Positions 43,978 to 53,136 of a DNA stretch of 64,000 bases are shown here, piece by piece (the first letter of the stretch is position 1; every line of letters begins with the position of its first letter). The stretch spans positions 33,959 to 97,958 of the forward strand of contig NZ_JAGGOW010000117.1 in NCBI RefSeq assembly GCF_018614135.1, in the 5' to 3' direction. Origin of the DNA: Streptomyces sp. ISL-66. GTDB lineage: Bacteria; Actinomycetota; Actinomycetes; Streptomycetales; Streptomycetaceae. Position numbers and translations under genes: made by a program. Under the pieces are notes generated by a model that saw nothing but the letters and a program-made list of their open reading frames with translations, had not been told where the DNA came from and did not search any database.

Positions 43978-44217
43978 GTGACGGGCGGCGACTGGGTCTT
44001 GGTGGTGATGGCCACCGCGCCACTGTGCCTGTTTGCAATCGCGCTCACCCTGGACACCGTGTTCAGCTCGCGCAAGGTCCCCTGCGCCGTCTGCCGTCAC
44101 GCCCGTGAACGCCATGGTCCGGCCGGATGCAACCCTGTCGGCGGGGCGTGCGACTGTACGCGCTTCGTCGATCCGCCCCGAGAGGACCCGAACGGCATCT
44201 ACGCCTGCGGGGGTTGA
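43978..44217 (+). CDS. membrane-anchored Cys-rich small protein
   Basis: A 79-residue protein from GTG 43978, with GGAGG just upstream. A helix at about 6-28 (WVLVVMATAPLCLFAIAL) is followed by a soluble tail with CAVCRHARERHGPAGC, GGACDCTRF and a last YACGG. The tail has the same Cys/His-rich style as the preceding protein (PCAVCRHARERH compare PCVGCGHPRGLH), suggesting paralogous zinc knuckles, one soluble and one membrane-tethered. Confidence 0.6.
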   Translation: MTGGDWVLVVMATAPLCLFAIALTLDTVFSSRKVPCAVCRHARERHGPAGCNPVGGACDCTRFVDPPREDPNGIYACGG

Positions 44218-44249
44218 AGGACGAGAACTCGGCGAGGACGAGTGCCGCA

Positions 44250-44612
44250 CTACGCGGTCGGTGGATCCGCCCGATCAGCCTCCGTTCGCAGTGTGAGAGC
44301 TCGCTCGGCGGGGTCGTAGTTCGGGCCGACGCCGTCGATCAGCAGTAAGTCGCCTTCGATGTGGTCGGTACGCAAGTGCAGGATGGCCTGGTAGTCCGGC
44401 GAGGCGTACCAGGCCCGGGCCTCTGCCACACCGGGGAACTCGATCAGCACCATGCTCCCGGGCCATGTCCCCTCCACGACTTGGGTCGGCGGACCGTGGA
44501 TGACGAAGCGGCCGGCGAAGGGGTCAAGGGTTGCCTGGATGCGCTGCAGGTACTCGATGACGTCGGAATGATTCCTGCGGCTGCGGAGGTGGGCGAAGCC
44601 GTAAGCGGGCAT
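44250..44612 (-). CDS. DUF1330 family protein
   Basis: A 120-residue protein from ATG 44612, behind AAGGAG. It has the ferredoxin-like DUF1330 pattern: VIEYLQRIQATLDPFAGRFV, VVEGTWPGSMVLIEFPGVAE, ARAWYASPDYQAILHLR. Members are small dimeric proteins related to dabb/EthD folds with unclear roles. It converges on the Cys-rich pair. Confidence 0.88.
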   Translation of the reverse strand: MPAYGFAHLRSRRNHSDVIEYLQRIQATLDPFAGRFVIHGPPTQVVEGTWPGSMVLIEFPGVAEARAWYASPDYQAILHLRTDHIEGDLLLIDGVGPNYDPAERALTLRTEADRADPPTA

Positions 44613-44802
44613 CGTGGGGCTCCTTCGTTCCGGGGGTGATGAGGTGGAACGTAGCCGGGGGCGACCGGACGATGCGATAACCCCGCGGGTAATTGCCACC
44701 CCGTCGAGGAAGTGCCCCGGAGCCACGCCGCGCCACGCCGCGCCGCGCTCCACGCCCCAGGCAGGCGGCGGGAGGCAAGCAGGCACGCAGGCCGGTCGGG
44801 GC

Positions 44803-45942
44803 TCAGATGGTCGTGGTGGAGGCGACGGTGATCTCCGCGCAGCGGGTGACCACTGCGGCGAGGTCGTCGTTCGTGCGCAGGAGTTCGCGTTGGACGCGCG
44901 CCCCGTTCCCGTCCCGCAGGAGGGTGGCGAGACCGTCCCGGACGAGGCTGTCGTCGCCGTGGTCGCGGAGGGCGTCGCGCACGTGGCGGTGGAGGGCCTC
45001 CACGGCCTCCTCGGGGGAGGCCTCCCGCATCGTCGCGGGATGCAGCAGGGAGCCCTCCAGCCCGGAACGTCCGGCCTGCCACGACGCCAGCCGCAGTAGG
45101 CTCGTACTGACCGGGGCCGGCGGTTCCCCCGCGCGCCAGGCGCGCGCGGCCGTCTCGACCAGGCCTCGGACCAGGGCGGCGAGCAGGACCGGCGTCGAGG
45201 CGTCCAGGCACACGTCCGCGACCCGGATCTCCACGGTGGGGTAGGCGGCCGACAGCCGGGCGTCGGACCAGATCATCCCCTCGTCACGGAGTACACCGCT
45301 GTCGACCATGGCCCGGACCTGGCCGTGGTAGCCGCTCGCGGACCCGAAGATGTCCACGGGACCGGAGGACGGCAGCCGGTTCCACACCCTGCTCCGGTAG
45401 CTCCCGTATCCCGTGTCCTGCCCTTGCCAGAACGGCGAGTTCGCGCTGAGGGCGGTCAGGACCGCCAGCCAGGGGCGGATGCGGTCGAGGACCGCGACGC
45501 CCTCCTCATCGGACTCCACCGACACGTGGATGTGGCAGCCGCACGTCAGCTGCTCCTGCGCGGTCATTCCGAACTGCTCGGCGACCCACTGATAGCGGCG
45601 GCCGGTGTTCAACGAGGGCGCGACGGGCAGGGGTGAAGTGCCGAGCGCGGCGACGACGGCGCCGACGCCTTGCGCGTGCCGCGCTGCCTCGGTGCGCCAC
45701 CGGCCGATCTCGCGCGCCAACTCGCCCATGTCGGTGACCGGTTTGGTGGCGAACTCGACTTGTTCCTTGGCGAGTTCCCGCTCGAAGTTGTGGCCCTGCT
45801 CCCAGCCGTCGCGCGGGCCCGGCCCGTCGGACCGGTCAGCGGCCTCCAGTACGTGCCCTGACAGGGCCAGCGGAACGCCGCTGGCGGAATCCACCAGGAG
45901 CAGTTCCTCTTCCACGCCCACACTTCGCATGCATGCACCCAT
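44803..45942 (-). CDS. carboxylate-amine ligase (glutamate-cysteine ligase 2, YbdK type)
   Basis: A 379-residue GCS2-family ligase from ATG 45942 (ATG 45930 is an alternative). Key segments are VGVEEELLLVD (ATP/Mg acidic pair), CGCHIHVSVES (substrate loop), TGYGSYRSRVWNRLPSSGPV, and YPTVEIRVADVCLD. YbdK-type enzymes join glutamate to cysteine weakly; in actinomycetes such genes may serve thiols or peptide tailoring. No partner synthetase (gshB, egt or mca type) is near, so the product is open. Confidence 0.87.
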   Translation of the reverse strand: MGACMRSVGVEEELLLVDSASGVPLALSGHVLEAADRSDGPGPRDGWEQGHNFERELAKEQVEFATKPVTDMGELAREIGRWRTEAARHAQGVGAVVAALGTSPLPVAPSLNTGRRYQWVAEQFGMTAQEQLTCGCHIHVSVESDEEGVAVLDRIRPWLAVLTALSANSPFWQGQDTGYGSYRSRVWNRLPSSGPVDIFGSASGYHGQVRAMVDSGVLRDEGMIWSDARLSAAYPTVEIRVADVCLDASTPVLLAALVRGLVETAARAWRAGEPPAPVSTSLLRLASWQAGRSGLEGSLLHPATMREASPEEAVEALHRHVRDALRDHGDDSLVRDGLATLLRDGNGARVQRELLRTNDDLAAVVTRCAEITVASTTTI

Positions 45943-46633
45943 CACATCGCCGGTCAGATACGTCCCGCCTTCCCAGGACGTCCCCGGCCATGCGGGTAGG
46001 ACACGGCACCGTTCCAGGACAGGTGCACGCCTCGCCCCGGGACATCGCCGTGCCCCGTGCAACGCACGACCCGGCCCCACGACACGGACCGTCCCCCGAC
46101 CGGGTCTACGGGAAGGCCCACCACGACGCCCGCAGCGAGCCGGCAGGCGCGAGGCTGTCCGTCCGGTCCCCGCGCCGCTCGCGGCCGGCGGTGGCACGAA
46201 AACCGGGGCCGGGGGAGGGGGAGGGAACCCCGGGCTGGTCCGCGCCGGACTGGTCGCAGCGACGGGATCAGGGGAGCACTCATTCAGGGGCAAGGGCAGG
46301 GGCACTGGTTATTCCGCCCCTCGGTGCCGCCGCCCAGCAGCGTGCCGGTCCGGACGGCGGCTTCCCGTGCACGTCCTCAGCCCGTCGGCCGTCGCACGGC
46401 CCGCGCAACGGCGGCAGACCCGTCCTCGGTGGCCATGTGGCCCGCGGCGGCCATGGCCGTCTTCCTGGACGACGGCTCCCGTACGACGGCCGTGAGCGCG
46501 TCGGCGTGTACGAGAACCCCTGCTTCGTCCTCGCCGGGCGTACGCCGGAGCCGACTTGCGGCTGCGGCGCCGGTTCCACACGGCTGATTTGTTGGTGGTT
46601 GGCGGGGCATGCGGCTTCTCGGAGGTGGTGCAT
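45943..46633. other. long spacer without a clear gene
   Basis: Nearly 700 bases between divergent genes. One minus-strand frame near 46380-46560 (RRTPGEDEAGVLVHADALTA) appears locally protein-like but has no start I can support. The rest seems non-coding and should carry the two promoters. Confidence 0.35.
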
Positions 46634-47779
46634 GTGCCCTGGCGGGGCAAGGTGTCGGGAAGCTTGAAGGCAGGGGCTCTGGAGGCAGCGGGGTTTCTAC
46701 GGCGGGCCGGGCGGTCTTCGGGAGGTGAGCGTGATGACCTGCTGCTGATCGCGAAGAGCGTGGTGGCGGCGATGGCGGCGTGGATGCTGGCCCACCACGT
46801 CCTTCCGCCGGCGGTCGTGACCTTCGCCCCGTTCACCGCGCTGGTCGTGCTCCAGACAACGCTGTACCGCTCTGTGCGCGACTGTGCCCAGTACCTGCTG
46901 GCGATGGCGGCCGGAGCTGTACTGGCGGCCACGCTGGCGGCAACCGCGGGACTTCACAGCTGGACTTTCGGGCTGCTCACCCTGATCGCGCTGGCGCTCG
47001 GGCGGGTCCGGCGTCTGGGCGAGCACGGGACTCAGATCGCGATCGTCGGAATCTTCGCTTTCTCCTCCGGGCACGGCAGGATCGACTACATCGGACATCT
47101 GGTCGCCTCTGTTGCCATCGGCGCGATCTGCGGCCTGGTCGCCCATCTCCTACTCCCTCCGGCGCGGCACGTCCGTCACCGGCAGGAAGCGGTCGCCGAG
47201 CTCTACACCGGCATCCAGCGGCGCGTGGCCAGCCTGGCCGACGCGTTCGAGGCGAGCAGCCCGGACGCGGACCAGGTGCGGCAGTGGCGCCGGGAATGGC
47301 GGTGGCTGTCCGCGGGCGCCGACCGCATCGAGCACTCCATCGACACGGAGACGGAGAACAGCCGCCTCAACCCGCGCCGGAGCTTCGACGGCGCCGCACA
47401 AGCCCTTCCTCGGGCCCGTGAAGCCGTCACAGCGGCCCAGAGATGCCTGGACCACCTCCGGTCCATCACCCGCACCCTCGACCACGCGGTTGACAGCGGG
47501 CGACTTGAGGCTGTGCCCGCCGTCTTCCGCTCCAGCTACGCCTCCCTGCTCCGTACGACGGCCACTGCCATGAAGCACATCGGCCAGACGACGCGCACAG
47601 ACTCTGACCAGCTCGATGAGGCACTCGAAGTCGCTGCCGCCGAGCTCGACCGCGCCCAACAGCAGCCTCCAGAGGCTCAGCCGGCCGTCTTGACCTTGCA
47701 GGGCACGCTGCTCACCGACGCCGCTCGTCTGATGGCGGACCTCCGCGAGGGCCGCCAGGCGCTGAGTCCAACGACCTGA
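46634..47779 (+). CDS. FUSC-family membrane protein (aromatic acid exporter-like)
   Basis: A 381-residue protein. GTG 46634 follows GGAGGTGG; the frame is open further upstream but without a good start. The N-terminal half has about six helices (KSVVAAMAAWMLAHHVLPPA, VVLQTTLYRSVRDCAQYL, AIVGIFAFSSGHG, LVASVAIGAICGLVAHLLLP). The C-terminal half is a soluble helical, coiled-coil-like domain. This is half of the FUSC/ArAE arrangement that typically exports aromatic acids or relieves stress. No membrane-fusion partner is adjacent. Confidence 0.8.
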   Translation: MPWRGKVSGSLKAGALEAAGFLRRAGRSSGGERDDLLLIAKSVVAAMAAWMLAHHVLPPAVVTFAPFTALVVLQTTLYRSVRDCAQYLLAMAAGAVLAATLAATAGLHSWTFGLLTLIALALGRVRRLGEHGTQIAIVGIFAFSSGHGRIDYIGHLVASVAIGAICGLVAHLLLPPARHVRHRQEAVAELYTGIQRRVASLADAFEASSPDADQVRQWRREWRWLSAGADRIEHSIDTETENSRLNPRRSFDGAAQALPRAREAVTAAQRCLDHLRSITRTLDHAVDSGRLEAVPAVFRSSYASLLRTTATAMKHIGQTTRTDSDQLDEALEVAAAELDRAQQQPPEAQPAVLTLQGTLLTDAARLMADLREGRQALSPTT

Positions 47780-47869
47780 AATCGCCGCCGAAGTCTGCCC
47801 AGCGATCCGGTACGGGAGAAGGCGACTGGGAGACGTCAGACGGCCTGGCCGACGGCCGACCATCACGGC

Positions 47870-48110
47870 CGATGCCGCCCGGGTGTGCCAGCCCACGATC
47901 CGGCGGGAGAAGACGTCACGGATCGAAGCGAGCCACCACGGGCCCTCGCCGGTGGGGATCAATGTGATGTCGGCGACCCACAGCCGGTTGGGGGCATCCG
48001 CGGTGAAGTCGCGCTGGACCAGGTCGGCCGCGGCCTCGGCGGCCGGGGCTCCGGCCGGATCCGCCGTCGACGCCGTGGTGACCCTGGGCACCCCGTATCG
48101 TCCCGCGCGG
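47870..48110 (-). pseudogene. IS3-family transposase (OrfB) remnant
   Basis: The minus strand reads AAEAAADLVQRDFTADAPNR and LWVADITLIPTGEGPWWLAS, then IRDVFSRRIVGWHT, which is the start of the rve integrase core with its first catalytic Asp (ADIT). The second Asp and the Glu region, OrfA and the ends are missing. Other bases of 47780-48223 hold nothing I can assign. Confidence 0.75.
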
Positions 48111-48223
48111 TCTGGGCCGCATCGTCCGTCTCTCCGGCAAGCTCGCGGGCTTCGAGGGCACCTGCAGGCTGGTTTGGCCCACGCTCCGCGCATCATCCGG
48201 CCCTGACGGGTCAAAAGCCCCTC

Positions 48224-49990
48224 ATGAAAAGAAGTCGCGGTCCTTCGGTGCGCGGTGGGTGGCCGTTGCTCTTCCTCCCCGCCCAGGCCGCCATCATGGT
48301 GGGCCTGGGACGGCTGGTTACCGGGCCGTCGGCCCGGCGCCCGCCGCTGTCGGAGGAGGGATCGGCCAGCCGGGACCTGGTGGAGCGCCGCGGCGAAGTC
48401 GCCAACGCGGTATCGGAGTTCTTTTCCCTGCTCGCCAGCACGCAGGTGGTCGTCGGCGTGACACTGGTCTGCATCGTCGGCCTGCTCGTGCTTCCCCGCC
48501 TCCCGCTCCAGACCGAAGCGCTCTTCCTCGGAGCCTCGGTCGCTGTGCAGTCGGCGGTGTTCCTGCTGGTGACATCCTTCGTCGACCGCCCCCGTCCCGA
48601 CGTACCCCACCTGGACGTGGCGCCGCCGACGTCAAGCTTCCCCTCCGGACATGTCGGGGCGTCCCTCGCCCTCTACGGGAGCCTCGCCGTGATCGCCGTG
48701 CTGCGCATGCGCGGTCCCTGGCGCTACGCCGTGGCGGTATCCCTGCTCCTGATGGCGCCGGCCGTCGCGCTGGCGCGTATGTACCGCGGCATGCACTACC
48801 CCAGCGACGTCGTCGGAGGTCTGCTCAACGGCGCGGCGACGCTGCTGATCGTCGGGTTCGCGCTGTTGTACGGGCGCGAGTCCACTCCGGAACCGGCCCG
48901 CGCACAGCGGCCCGGCCCGGGGCCCGACCCCCGCACCGACGGTCCTGTCATCGTGGTGCGCCACCCGCACGGCTGCCCTGACGAGCTCGCCGACCGGCTG
49001 GACGCCGTGCTGCGCGGCCACGGCCACCGGGACGTGCGCTGGATTCTGACCTCCGCCGAACACGCCTGCGGCACCCTGGCCGAGGAGCTCCCTGCCGTCC
49101 GGCCCGCCCTCGTGGTGGTCTGCGGGGGCGACGGCACCCTGCGCGCCTGCGCCGACGTCCTGGCCGGCACCGGGATCCCGCTGGTCCTGGTGCCCTGCGG
49201 CACCGGGAATCTCCTCGCCCGGAACCTCGGTCTCCCGATGGACCCGGTCGCCGCGCTCGACGGATCCCTGGCCGGGGACAGCTTCGGGATCGATGTCGGC
49301 CGGGTCCGGGGCGACGGCCTCGCGCAGACGCGGTTCACCGTCATGGCCGGCGCCGGGTTCGACGCCGCCATGGTCCGGGACGCCTCCCCGCGGCTCAAGT
49401 CGCGGATGGGCTGGGCCGCGTACGTCCTGTCGGCCTTGCGGCACCTGAACGACCCCGGTGTGCGGCTGACGGTGCGCATCGACGGCGGCCGCCGCCAGCG
49501 GCGGCGCGCCCGCATGGTCGTCATCGGAAACGTGGGCACCCTCCAGGGCGGTCTGCCGCTCCTGCCGACGGCGCGGCCGGACAGCGGACGCTTGGACGTG
49601 GTGCTGTTCGACCCGCAGGGCGCAGCCGGATGGTTCACCGCGGCAGGCCACCTCGCGTCGCGCCTCCTGGGCCGCGGCGTGCCGGCACCCACCGGAGCGG
49701 GGGCCGTCATCGGGGCCGGGGGCGGGACGGTGGCCGGGCGTAGCGAAGCCGGGGGAGCGCTGGAGTACTTCACCGCCACCCGGATCGACGTCTGCTGCGC
49801 CCGGCCACAACCGCGCGAACTCGACGGCGATGCCGTGTGCGACGGCGTCCGCCTCACCGCGGAGGTCGAACCGGGCGCCCTGAGGGTGTACCTGCCCCGC
49901 GCGCCCGGGGCTCCCGCCGCCGCTGAGGAGGCCGGTGCACCTGCCGAACGGGCCGCGCCCCTTCCGGCGGCTCCCGGCCCGACGCCTTGA
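48224..49990 (+). CDS. PAP2 phosphatase-diacylglycerol kinase fusion
   Basis: A 588-residue bifunctional membrane protein. ATG 48224 opens a PAP2 domain: helices, then SFVDRPRPDVPHLD, SSFPSGHVGASLAL and RGMHYPSDVVGGL, holding the three catalytic signatures. After a Pro-rich linker (about 230-245) comes a DAGK/LCB5 kinase: VVVCGGDGTLRACADVLA (GGDGT), VPCGTGNLLARNLGLP and a C-terminal beta domain. It could both dephosphorylate phosphatidate and rephosphorylate diacylglycerol or another lipid. It begins a same-strand cluster of lipid or envelope genes. The upstream IS3 scrap marks its boundary. Confidence 0.88.
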   Translation: MKRSRGPSVRGGWPLLFLPAQAAIMVGLGRLVTGPSARRPPLSEEGSASRDLVERRGEVANAVSEFFSLLASTQVVVGVTLVCIVGLLVLPRLPLQTEALFLGASVAVQSAVFLLVTSFVDRPRPDVPHLDVAPPTSSFPSGHVGASLALYGSLAVIAVLRMRGPWRYAVAVSLLLMAPAVALARMYRGMHYPSDVVGGLLNGAATLLIVGFALLYGRESTPEPARAQRPGPGPDPRTDGPVIVVRHPHGCPDELADRLDAVLRGHGHRDVRWILTSAEHACGTLAEELPAVRPALVVVCGGDGTLRACADVLAGTGIPLVLVPCGTGNLLARNLGLPMDPVAALDGSLAGDSFGIDVGRVRGDGLAQTRFTVMAGAGFDAAMVRDASPRLKSRMGWAAYVLSALRHLNDPGVRLTVRIDGGRRQRRRARMVVIGNVGTLQGGLPLLPTARPDSGRLDVVLFDPQGAAGWFTAAGHLASRLLGRGVPAPTGAGAVIGAGGGTVAGRSEAGGALEYFTATRIDVCCARPQPRELDGDAVCDGVRLTAEVEPGALRVYLPRAPGAPAAAEEAGAPAERAAPLPAAPGPTP

Positions 49991-50164
49991 GGCGAGGCCG
50001 TCCGCGTACGGGTTCCCGGCCCGTCGGCCGACCGCCGCTCGGCGGGCCCGGTCGGGCGCTGCCGGTTCGGGCTGGCTCCGCAGCCTCGGGCCGGCTCCGC
50101 AGGTCAAGGCGGGCCCGGGACGGATCCGCAGGTTTCGTAGGCTCCCCGAGAAGGCAGGAACGCG

Positions 50165-51118
50165 ATGGGCACGGCGCGACGGGTACCGCAGCAGCACGAC
50201 GTGAGCGGTGAGGAACTGTCCGCAGACGAGGCGTGGATGGCGCTGCGTCGTTACGGCGGCTGGAGCCTCGCACGCGACTCCTTCGTGCGGTTCCGCTACG
50301 CGGACGGCTTCAGCCACGCCCGCGCGCTCGCCCTGCAAACGGTCCTGTCCATCGTCCCGCTGGCCATCGCCGCCGTCGGGCTGTCCGGTGTCCTGCACAC
50401 CGAGGACGCGGGCCGCGTGGTCGAGCTCACCATCCGCGGGCTCACCAGCGGGCCCGGTCAGGCCGTTGTGGACGACGCGCTCAGCGAGAGCAGACGTCAT
50501 GCCGGCGACGGTGGCCAGGCCGCGCTGTGGCTGGGCCTGCTGTTCTCGCTGGTCAACGTCACGACGGGTCTCTGCCAGGTCGAACGGGGAGCCAACCGCA
50601 TATACGGCAACGAGCGGGACCGGCCCTTCCTCAAGAAGTACAGCCGCGGCCTGGTGATGTCGGCGCTCGCGGGACTTCCGCTGGGACTCAGCTTCATCCT
50701 CACCGTGATCGGCACCCACCTCACCCACGCGTTGGGCGAGGTCTACCAGCTCTCTCCCGCTACGGTGCAGACCTGGGAGGTGCTGCGCTGGCCCGTCGGC
50801 GTCCTGCTCGCCGTTCTCGCCACCAGCGCGATCTTCCGCCTCTCCCCGCGCCGCCGTCAGCCCGGCTACACCTGGCTGGCCTTCGGGGCCGTCGTCCACC
50901 TGGTGCTGTGGAACCTGGCGACCTGGGCCCTGAGTCTGTACATCGGCGAAAGCAGTTCGTTCACCAGCGTCTACGGGCCCCTCAGCGCGATCGTGTCGTT
51001 GCTGCTCTGGTCCTACCTCACCTCGATGGCGCTCTTCCTCGGCCTCTCCTTCGCAGCCCAACTGGAAGCCGTGAGGGCGGGGGTGCGGGAGCCGGTCAGG
51101 GCCGACCCCGGTGTCTGA
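50165..51118 (+). CDS. YihY/BrkB-family membrane protein
   Basis: A 317-residue protein with six helices. Typical segments are DGFSHARALALQTVLSIVPL, SLVNVTTGLCQVERGANRIY, FLKKYSRGLVMSALAGLPLG, PGYTWLAFGAVVHLVLWNLA, and SSSFTSVYGPLSAIVSLLLW. Family members (once called ribonuclease BN) are membrane proteins of uncertain role in envelope stress or lipid movement. The gene lies 174 bases after the PAP2-kinase fusion and 135 bases before a PAP2 gene, in the same direction. Confidence 0.9.
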   Translation: MGTARRVPQQHDVSGEELSADEAWMALRRYGGWSLARDSFVRFRYADGFSHARALALQTVLSIVPLAIAAVGLSGVLHTEDAGRVVELTIRGLTSGPGQAVVDDALSESRRHAGDGGQAALWLGLLFSLVNVTTGLCQVERGANRIYGNERDRPFLKKYSRGLVMSALAGLPLGLSFILTVIGTHLTHALGEVYQLSPATVQTWEVLRWPVGVLLAVLATSAIFRLSPRRRQPGYTWLAFGAVVHLVLWNLATWALSLYIGESSSFTSVYGPLSAIVSLLLWSYLTSMALFLGLSFAAQLEAVRAGVREPVRADPGV

Positions 51119-51253
51119 CGCCCCGTCCCAGCTCAGCCCCCTTCATCGTTCCCGCCCCCTCCCTTCACCCCGGCCCCGTCTCTATCCCGTTTCCCCAGCC
51201 CCTTCGTCGGCGGCCGGAGGCCCGCCACGGGCACACGAGAGGAACCCGCCACC

Positions 51254-52132
51254 ATGGCACGGCGCACAGACAGTTCTCGACGACGGCCGCTGCGGAGCCT
51301 GCTGACGCGGCACGCCGGGCCGGACGCCACCTTCGGCGCGAGACTCGTGCTCGCCGCGGCCGCGACCGCCCTCGCCTCCGTGCCCTTCGCGCTCGCCTTG
51401 GTCCTGGTGGAGTCCCAGTGGCCTCCGCTGCACCGGCTGGACCGCGAAACGGCCGAGTGCCTGCACACCGCCGCGCACGCCCACCCGGACGGGGTGCGTT
51501 TCCTGCGCGTCCTCTCGGACTTCGTGTGGGATCCGGTGACCATGCGCCTGCTGGTGGGCGTGCTCGTGGCCTGGCTCGTGAGCCGGCGGGCCTGGCGGCT
51601 GGCGGCCTGGGTCTCCGTCACGGCGGTCGCCGGCGGCCTGATCGGGCTCCTGGCCAAGACCGCCGTCGAGCGGGCACGCCCGCACCTGCCGGACCCCGTC
51701 GCCCACGCGCCCGGCTTCTCCTTCCCTTCCGGACACGCGATGACGGCCACCACCTCGTGCGCCGTTCTGCTGCTGGTTCTGCTGCCCGTGGTGCCGCCCA
51801 GGTGGCGCCCGCTGCCCTGGGCGCTCGCGCTGGTCACCGTAGTGGGCGTCGGCTACACGCGCGTCGCCCTGGGGGTCCACTGGGTCAGTGACGTCGTCGG
51901 TGGCTGGCTCCTGGGGCTCGCCGTGGTCACCGCAACGACATTGGCCTTCGAAGCCTGGCGGGCCGACACCGGACGACGTCGCACGACGGTGACCGAGGGC
52001 CTGGAACCGGAGCTCACGGATCCCGAGCCCGAAGCGCCACCGGCAGGTTCGGAAGGAGCCGCCGGTCCCGGCGGAGCGGCAGGCCCCGGGCCGCAGGGCC
52101 CCACCGGAGCGGGAGAGGGAGGAGGCGCGTGA
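51254..52132 (+). CDS. PAP2-family phosphatase
   Basis: A 292-residue membrane protein. ATG 51254 lies behind AGAGGA. Six helices carry the three PAP2 signatures: KTAVERARPHLP, FSFPSGHAMTATTS and GVHWVSDVVGGW. The C terminus is an acidic, Pro/Gly-rich disordered tail (about 235-292). It should hydrolyse phosphatidate, undecaprenyl pyrophosphate or a related lipid phosphate on the outer membrane face. It is the second of three PAP2 domains within 5 kb. Confidence 0.9.
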   Translation: MARRTDSSRRRPLRSLLTRHAGPDATFGARLVLAAAATALASVPFALALVLVESQWPPLHRLDRETAECLHTAAHAHPDGVRFLRVLSDFVWDPVTMRLLVGVLVAWLVSRRAWRLAAWVSVTAVAGGLIGLLAKTAVERARPHLPDPVAHAPGFSFPSGHAMTATTSCAVLLLVLLPVVPPRWRPLPWALALVTVVGVGYTRVALGVHWVSDVVGGWLLGLAVVTATTLAFEAWRADTGRRRTTVTEGLEPELTDPEPEAPPAGSEGAAGPGGAAGPGPQGPTGAGEGGGA

Positions 52133-52198
52133 GCGCGCGCCTTCGCCTCGAGCCCGTCGGGGTCCTGCGCGAGACAGTGTGAAAGTGTCGCCGCAGCG

Positions 52199-52319
52199 GC
52201 GGATCGGGGTCCGCACCCCCGCCCGGCGTAGCTCGGAGCAGACGCGGTAGCCGTTCAGCCCGGGCAGCATCAGGTCCAGCAGGATCACGGCGAACGCCTG
52301 CTCGCGCCCATGAGCGGCG
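52199..52319 (-). pseudogene. response-regulator receiver fragment
   Basis: The minus strand reads REQAFAVILLDLMLPGLNGY and RVCSELRRAGVRTPI, the phosphoacceptor Asp strand and alpha3 of an OmpR-type receiver domain. The start, the C-terminal switch Lys and the DNA-binding domain are missing on both sides. It is a scar between the two PAP2 genes. Confidence 0.8.
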
Positions 52320-52481
52320 TATGGGTGGAAAGCCGCCAGACATACCACCTATCTCGTCCTCGTCTCCCTGCTGGGCATCGCCGGCGCGATCGCCGGTGGC
52401 CATCCCGAGGACGAGGAGCCCTACGTCCGGCCGCGCGACACCCGCAAATGGAGTGACGAAGGGCGCCGCCGCATGGAGTGA
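52320..52481 (+). pseudogene. C-terminal fragment of a small membrane protein
   Basis: The open frame reads RHTTYLVLVSLLGIAGAIAG and GHPEDEEPYVRPRDTRKW to a TGA at 52479. It is a single-helix protein with a charged tail. The 5' end is lost at the response-regulator fragment, so the junction near 52320 is a recombination point. Confidence 0.45.
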
Positions 52482-52520
52482 ACACCGTCTGAACCGCCTC
52501 CGTCGGGGAAGGTGCTCTCC

Positions 52521-53069
52521 ATGAGGTTTCTGGCTTCCTTGCGAACGGGCGATCATCGATTGACCAAGCGCATCGCCTCCTGGGATTCGCCCTGCGTCCG
52601 GGACCTGCTGCCGCCGGTGGAAGCCGCGGCCGAGCACACGAAACTCTGGTGGGCGGCGGCCGCCGCCATGGCCGTCGGCGGCGGCTGGAGGGGCCGCAAG
52701 GCCGCGACCGCCGGCGTTGCCGGGACGGCGTTGGCCGAGCTGCTCTCCAACGGAGTCGCAAAGCAGCTCGTCAAGCGTCGCCGCCCGCCGAAAGAGTGGA
52801 TCCCCCACGAGGACGTGGAGGAGCGGCCGGAGAGCTCCTCCTTCCCCTCCGGGCATACCGCCGCAGCCGTCGCGTTCACCGTCGCCGTCACCCCGACCTG
52901 GCCATGGGCCGGCGCCGCCTGCGCCGTACCGACGGTCCTGGTGGCGATCGAGCGCGTCCACGACGGCGCGCACTACCCCTCCGACGTCGCAGCGGGAGCA
53001 GTCATCGGGTTGGTCGCGGCTGCTCTGGTCCGGGCCACGCCTCGCTTGCTGCTGCGCCGCCTGAGCTGA
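52521..53069 (+). CDS. PAP2-family phosphatase, short form
   Basis: A 182-residue protein. ATG 52521 follows GGGGAAGG. The signatures are KQLVKRRRPPKEWIPH, SSSFPSGHTAAAVAF and HDGAHYPSDVAAG, so the catalytic site is complete although the protein is shorter than the two others. About five helices. This is the third PAP2 domain in the cluster. An intact IS630 element lies 70 bases after it. Confidence 0.88.
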   Translation: MRFLASLRTGDHRLTKRIASWDSPCVRDLLPPVEAAAEHTKLWWAAAAAMAVGGGWRGRKAATAGVAGTALAELLSNGVAKQLVKRRRPPKEWIPHEDVEERPESSSFPSGHTAAAVAFTVAVTPTWPWAGAACAVPTVLVAIERVHDGAHYPSDVAAGAVIGLVAAALVRATPRLLLRRLS

Positions 53070-53136
53070 AGCGCGGCCGACTGGGCGGGTGCCCGGCCGG
53101 TTGCCGGGTAGTCGCGCCACGGACAGCAGCGTGTAC

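Noticed and set aside
48632..51061. 809-codon minus-strand open frame
   Set aside because: It mirrors the PAP2-kinase and BrkB genes on the plus strand, contains no motif and is rich in Gln, Gly and Arg as expected for a shadow.
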